DNA from: Pseudobutyrivibrio sp. UBA3626
Lineage (GTDB): Bacteria; Bacillota; Clostridia; Lachnospirales; Lachnospiraceae
Assembly (NCBI GenBank): GCA_002373675.1
Contig: DFLF01000006.1
Location: forward strand, 1 to 45,422
Reading direction: 5' to 3'
Length of the DNA stretch: 45,422 nt
Part shown: piece after piece, positions 41,909 through 45,422 of the stretch
Layout of the letters: each line of letters opens with the position of its first letter
Position numbering within the stretch: the stretch's first letter is position 1
The notes under the pieces: generated by a model
What the model saw: the letters and a program-made list of their open reading frames with translations, nothing else
Database searches by the model: none
Told to the model about the DNA's origin: nothing
Translations under genes and position numbers: made by a program

Positions 41909-42871
41909 ATGGAAAAGACAATAACTATTACATCCGGCAATCCAATTGTAGATCAGGTTGCCACCATGAATCTAACCGGAAATATCATTCCGGAATCTTG
42001 GTATCACACCATTATCAATGAGAATGGTAAGACTAATACTCTCGCCATCCTTATCCTTGCTGATATCGTTTATTGGTATCGCCCAACAGAAGAACGTGAC
42101 GAAACCACGTTGTCCGTATCTTATTCAAAAAAATTCCACGATGAAGACTATCTCCAAAGAAGCTATGAACAGCTTATGGAGAAGTTCAACATTTCAAAGA
42201 GGCAGGCACGAGATGCCCTCATCCTTCTTGAAACCCTTGGCGTTGTCAAAAGGCATTTCAGGAATATCGTCGTTGCCGGTCTTCCACTTTCCAACGTCAT
42301 GTATTTGGAACTTGTTCCGGATGTTCTTAAGGAACTTACCTTTCCATCCGGACAAAATTTTGACCTAGGTAATAACAAATTTGTTACCACCTCTTCCCAT
42401 AAAAGAAATGAAGACCTTTCAAAAACGGAACAACCACTTTCCAAAAATGATGTTACGTATACAAAGACTACATCAGAGACTTCCTCAAAGATTACTACAG
42501 AGAGTTCTTCAACAACTATAGGAGCCGACTTTTCGACTAACGCCAAAAACTCGGCTGCGATTGTTGATGATGCTAGAGAAGTTTTTAAAGAGTTTGGTTT
42601 ATCAGATAAGGACATTCAATCCATCCTATCTGCTTCTGGCTACGACATCGAACGATGCAAAAAGGCAAAAGCTGTTCTTAATCAGCAAAGCACAAAAATT
42701 AAGAACGTTGCTGGTTGGTTAATTAAGGCTGTACGAGAGAATTATCAGCCTTTAGCGAAATCTCCATCCAGAAGAAATTCTATTCACAATTTTGATGAGC
42801 GTAATTATACCGATGCTGATTGGGCTGAAATTGAGCGTAGGCTTTTAGCAAAATCTTACGATTCCTTTTAG
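41909..42871 (+). CDS. Replication initiator-like protein
   Basis: A 320-aa protein. Residues about 25-130 (NIIPESWYHTIINENGKTN, ILADIVYWYRP, QLMEKFNISKRQARDALILL) form a winged-helix DNA-binding domain like those of plasmid and integrated-element replication initiators. A Ser/Thr-rich linker (about 165-205) follows. The C-terminal part (DAREVFKEFGLSDKDIQ ... VAGWLIKAVRENY) resembles the small domain found at the end of such Rep proteins. AAGG lies 8 nt upstream of the ATG at 41909. It sits between iteron-like repeats and a MobV gene, as in mobilisable plasmids. No integrase is in the window. Confidence 0.7.
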   Translation: MEKTITITSGNPIVDQVATMNLTGNIIPESWYHTIINENGKTNTLAILILADIVYWYRPTEERDETTLSVSYSKKFHDEDYLQRSYEQLMEKFNISKRQARDALILLETLGVVKRHFRNIVVAGLPLSNVMYLELVPDVLKELTFPSGQNFDLGNNKFVTTSSHKRNEDLSKTEQPLSKNDVTYTKTTSETSSKITTESSSTTIGADFSTNAKNSAAIVDDAREVFKEFGLSDKDIQSILSASGYDIERCKKAKAVLNQQSTKIKNVAGWLIKAVRENYQPLAKSPSRRNSIHNFDERNYTDADWAEIERRLLAKSYDSF

Positions 42872-43136
42872 CATCGCGTATTGAAATAAGAGTTCCTGCG
42901 GAAGTTTTATTTCAATTGCGATGGCACAAGGGAAGGCGTCGCCCGGGGTGCGGTCTGCCTGTGGCAGACTCTCGCAAAGCGAGAAGCACCGACCGAGCCG
43001 GAAGGTGAGACAGTAGCTCCCGATGAGACCGCTAACCGCGTAGGTTGGGGCCCCCGAGTTTGTGCAGACGAATGTCTGCGACAAACCAATACGGGGTATT
43101 TCCTTGACGCGACAAGGTGTCGCTTAGGAAATCCCC
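42872..43136 (+). ncRNA. GC-rich structured region between rep and mob
   Basis: About 265 nt with no gene, much richer in GC than its surroundings, packed with hairpins. A: CATCGC/GCGATG with TTGAAATAA/TTATTTCAA (42872-42923). B: GTCTGCC/GGCAGAC (42953-42969). C: TCTCGC/GCGAGA (42970-42984). B and C are enclosed by GGTGC/GCACC, giving a three-way junction. D: GTTTGT/ACAAAC with CAGAC/GTCTG (43058-43086). E: GGGG/CCCC with ATTTCCT/AGGAAAT and GCGAC/GTCGC (43093-43136). It could be a structured RNA, an oriT, or an origin. Confidence 0.55.
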
Positions 43137-43199
43137 ACCACAAAAATTCACATATGTAACTGTATTACTTGCTTCTAGTCCAATGGACCAGAAGCCACC

Positions 43200-43218
43200 T
43201 GTGGTCAGATTGACCACA
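43200..43218 (+). promoter_or_regulatory. Hairpin just upstream of mob
   Basis: TGTGGTCA / TGACCACA, perfect 8 bp with a 3-nt loop, 32 nt before the mob start. Position fits an operator, an oriT nick-site hairpin, or a translational control structure. Confidence 0.5.
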
Positions 43219-43249
43219 AGTTTTGAATTATGAAAAAGGAGAAATTTAT

Positions 43250-44917
43250 ATGGCATATAGACAAACAAACCACAACGGAAGAGTCAGCACAAAATCCGGC
43301 TCTGTATATAACAGGAATCGTAATGATCGTTCTTTTGATATCTCGCATGCTGAAAACGTGCATCCTGATATGGTGTCAGAGAATATCATTATTCACTATG
43401 ATGAAACAAATCATCCACACGTAATTGATATCAAAAATAAATCTCACACTACTATTGATGAGCACGAGCATCACTTATATGAATCTTTATTTGCTGAAAG
43501 TCTCAGCAAACAGCATGCCCGCAATGAAGCTGCGCGTCATCCTGAACGCAATAAATCCATTGATGACCTGCTCAACAGCAAAAACACCTGTCCCGAGGAA
43601 ACCATCTTCCAGATTGGTTCAACCGAAGACGGATATCCACCAGTAGAAGTTCTCATGGCTATTTTTGAGGATTATCAAAAAGAGTTGATTGATAGATATG
43701 GTCATAACCTACACTTCTTGGACGTAGCACTCCACATGGATGAAGCCGTACCGCATCTTCATATTCGTAAGGTATGGACATATGATGGAAAAGATGGATT
43801 AGATATCTCTCAGAATAAAGCCCTTGCTGAAATGGGTTTTGAACGCCCCGATACAAACAAGCCTTCCAATAAGTGGAATAATGCAAAGATTACATTTTCT
43901 GAATGGGAACGAGATATGAAACTTCGCATATGTGAGAAGCATGGAGTCACAGTCTCGCATATACCCAAAGCACCGGGAAAAATCTCAATGGAAAAAGAAG
44001 AAGTCATTGCCATTAAACTACAGGAAAAGATTGCATCTTTAAACAAAGAATTAGTCTCGGAAGAGGAAAAGAACAAAGTTGTACCAGACACAAAGATTTT
44101 TGGAAAACCTAAACAGATTTCTGTTACACCTGAAGAATACCGTAGATGGCAAGCATCAGCCGAAACAAGGGAGAATAACGAACGAATGCAGAAATACCTT
44201 AAGGAGCAACAGGCGCTCTTAGATAAACGAGAAAAGTCTTTAAACAAGCAAGGCAGGGATTTAGCCGACCGACATCTTATGATCGAATCTGAGGTGTCAC
44301 AGCGCGTTGAGAATGGTATTAAAGAAAAACTACCATCTACCATTAAACAATTGCAATATGAATTAAAAGTAGAACGTAAACAGTTGGAACAGCAAAAGAC
44401 TTCTTTAGATTTACGGAGTGAGGAATTAGACAAGATTGCAGAAAATCTCCATGATCGAGAAACCTATCTAAAGGATGTTTCTAGCAAATTAGAAGTTCGC
44501 AAAAATAATTTAGATGCAGAAGTAAAGAAATCTGTTGCAGCAATTATCAAAGATACTTTTCGTGATTTCTTTCAAAAATTCAAAGACTCGTTCCTTAAGC
44601 ATTTTAAGGGAAAACATCAGGAAGATGTATTAGAGGTGATTAAAGATATGCCGATAGACGAGGAGACAGCTGACAGGCTTTTTAGATATGGCTTTTATGA
44701 TGCAGAGCGTCACACTATAGGTGAAATTTGGGAACGCGCTTTAGAAGAGGATATTAAAGATGCCCTTCATGAAGCAGGCGCCAGCTATAGACAGATTAAA
44801 ATGGACGATATTGAAGCAGTTAAACAATCCATAGATTCAGGTGCATCGCTGGACGAAATTGCAAGTAACATGTCCGCAAATATAGCTTCACGCATGGTTT
44901 CTTTAAGGCATAAATAA
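43250..44917 (+). CDS. mobV: MobV-family relaxase (Mob/Pre)
   Basis: A 555-aa mobilisation protein. The N-terminal relaxase domain contains LHMDEAVPHLHIRKVW (residues 161-176), the HxDE...PHLH metal site of MobV enzymes, and FLDVALHMDE before it. From about 260 to 460 it is a long coiled coil (repeats of EKR-SLNKQ, KQLEQQKTSLDLR), as is common in the family. A helical C-terminus follows. AAAGGAG is 8 nt upstream of the ATG at 43250. It nicks the oriT of the element and leads the strand during transfer with help from a conjugative element. Confidence 0.88.
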   Translation: MAYRQTNHNGRVSTKSGSVYNRNRNDRSFDISHAENVHPDMVSENIIIHYDETNHPHVIDIKNKSHTTIDEHEHHLYESLFAESLSKQHARNEAARHPERNKSIDDLLNSKNTCPEETIFQIGSTEDGYPPVEVLMAIFEDYQKELIDRYGHNLHFLDVALHMDEAVPHLHIRKVWTYDGKDGLDISQNKALAEMGFERPDTNKPSNKWNNAKITFSEWERDMKLRICEKHGVTVSHIPKAPGKISMEKEEVIAIKLQEKIASLNKELVSEEEKNKVVPDTKIFGKPKQISVTPEEYRRWQASAETRENNERMQKYLKEQQALLDKREKSLNKQGRDLADRHLMIESEVSQRVENGIKEKLPSTIKQLQYELKVERKQLEQQKTSLDLRSEELDKIAENLHDRETYLKDVSSKLEVRKNNLDAEVKKSVAAIIKDTFRDFFQKFKDSFLKHFKGKHQEDVLEVIKDMPIDEETADRLFRYGFYDAERHTIGEIWERALEEDIKDALHEAGASYRQIKMDDIEAVKQSIDSGASLDEIASNMSANIASRMVSLRHK

Positions 44918-44950
44918 AAAAGCACAAAATATGCATAGCATATCTGGCAT

Positions 44951-45047
44951 AAAAAAACGAACATATGATATGATGAATTCGTTTCCACTCCTATACCGGC
45001 ACGGAAGGGAGGGTTGACGTACGGAAAGTATTATTGCTTTTTTGCCT
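44951..45047 (-). ncRNA. Candidate small RNA downstream of and opposite to mob
   Basis: On the minus strand a strong promoter (45081-45054) would start an RNA of about 97 nt. It would end at a hairpin AAACGAA/TTCGTTT (44955-44961 with 44978-44984) followed by seven T. No ORF or ribosome binding site is inside. The middle holds a C-rich segment ACGTCAACCCTCCCTTCC that could pair with purine-rich ribosome binding sites. Confidence 0.55.
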
Positions 45048-45053
45048 ACTCAA

Positions 45054-45081
45054 AGTATAGCACGCATTTGAAATTTGTCAA
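45054..45081 (-). promoter_or_regulatory. Promoter of the candidate small RNA
   Basis: TTGACA (45081-45076), 16-nt spacer ending in TGC, TATACT (45059-45054) on the minus strand: near-consensus with an extended -10. Confidence 0.75.
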
Positions 45082-45124
45082 ATGAACAGCGTTTTAGCAT
45101 TTTACAAATCAGATTAATGATTTA

Positions 45125-45153
45125 AACCTCTATCTCATTTTGGGATAGAGGTT
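45125..45153. terminator. Terminator-like hairpin
   Basis: AACCTCTATC / GATAGAGGTT, 10 bp with a 9-nt loop. The sequence is only moderately T-rich on either side. It lies about 20 nt past the stop of the small minus-strand ORF at 45175. Confidence 0.6.
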
Positions 45154-45174
45154 ATTTGTGCAAATTTGAAGTTG

Positions 45175-45381
45175 TTAATCAAAAACTTCCCTTATCGAAT
45201 CATCATAGTTTTCTGTGATTAGGGTAATCTGTTCTCCATTAGATCTGTAACCATCTATGACCTGATGATTATCTTGTTTCATTTGTTCAGCTGTACAATA
45301 AGAATCATCAAGCCTTGTTTCGATATCAGAGGCATGTGATTTTATTTCTTCAAAATGCGAATCTATATATTCATCTGACAT
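45175..45381 (-). CDS. Small hypothetical acidic protein
   Basis: A 68-aa reading, acidic and helical (MSDEYIDSHFEEIKSHASDI), no known motif. An in-frame stop lies eight codons upstream of the ATG, so the ORF is complete, but no ribosome binding site is visible. It is followed by a terminator-like hairpin. Weakly supported. Confidence 0.35.
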   Translation of the reverse strand: MSDEYIDSHFEEIKSHASDIETRLDDSYCTAEQMKQDNHQVIDGYRSNGEQITLITENYDDSIREVFD

Positions 45382-45422
45382 AGCAAGGCAGATGAATCTT
45401 ATCTACTGAAGATACTGCTCAC

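Noticed and set aside
42872..43140. Hammerhead ribozyme or rRNA fragment in the GC-rich region
   Set aside because: CGATGAGA resembles part of a hammerhead core, but the rest of the core and the stem order are missing, and no rRNA signature is seen.
44955..44984. Third SOS box (CGAACATATG...)
   Set aside because: Only one half-site fits; the sequence is better explained as a terminator stem.
45040..45075. MobV oriT of the pMV158 type (AAAGTATAG...)
   Set aside because: The first half resembles that nick region, but the palindrome is absent and the bases are explained by a -10 box on the minus strand.

Overview
The window is an AT-rich chromosomal segment of an anaerobic Firmicute, most likely a Lachnospiraceae member of the Butyrivibrio/Pseudobutyrivibrio kind. 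The evidence is the low GC content, strong AGGAGG-type ribosome binding sites, a DUF4364 protein, a LoaP antiterminator, pyruvate:ferredoxin oxidoreductase and an NAD-type malic enzyme. The species cannot be read from the sequence.

Layout. (1) 1-2900: a small accessory block. A DUF3825 gene and two small genes lie on the minus strand under two near-identical promoters, each with an SOS-box-like palindrome in its 17-bp spacer. An Rpn-family nuclease diverges from them and carries a strong internal ribosome binding site and start. (2) 2980-26357: one very long minus-strand surface-polysaccharide operon headed by the NusG paralogue LoaP. It encodes an initiating sugar transferase (PglC type), several aminotransferases, a GlcNAc3NAcA-type set (WbpB/WbpD/WbpE-like), an FdtA/FdtB-type 3-amino-3,6-dideoxyhexose pair, left-handed beta-helix acyltransferases, glycosyltransferases, a Wzy-like polymerase and a Wzx flippase. 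It ends with thiolase plus 3-hydroxybutyryl-CoA dehydrogenase. A radical SAM gene and a membrane-anchored phosphoribosyltransferase-like gene sit in its middle. The operon has decayed in places: truncated GT32, GT2 and acyltransferase-3 genes, an ISL3 remnant and a complete group II intron. (3) 26700-28300: an IS110-family element with a structured non-coding left end. (4) 28334-41497: minus-strand chromosomal genes: a PglF-like dehydratase, DUF4364, malic enzyme, CBS/DRTGG pyrophosphatase, a coiled-coil membrane protein, nifJ, an unknown anchored protein, an RNase HIII-type enzyme with an RNase HI hybrid-binding domain, and a Wzz-like protein. (5) 41686-45422: the start of an integrated mobilisable element. 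It is bounded by a 20-nt tRNA-Leu 3' end and carries iteron-like repeats, a terminator ahead of a replication initiator, a dense series of stem-loops, a MobV relaxase and a candidate small RNA. Its far end lies outside the window.

How it fits together. LoaP would let RNA polymerase read through the 23-kb glycan operon. PglF, encoded outside that operon, would supply the 4-keto sugar for the PglE-like aminotransferase and PglC. Thiolase and HBD can make 3-hydroxybutyryl-CoA from acetyl-CoA. Next to an FdtA/FdtB pair and an acyltransferase, this predicts a 3-(3-hydroxybutyramido)-3,6-dideoxyhexose in the glycan. That product is inferred from gene content, not shown by the sequence.
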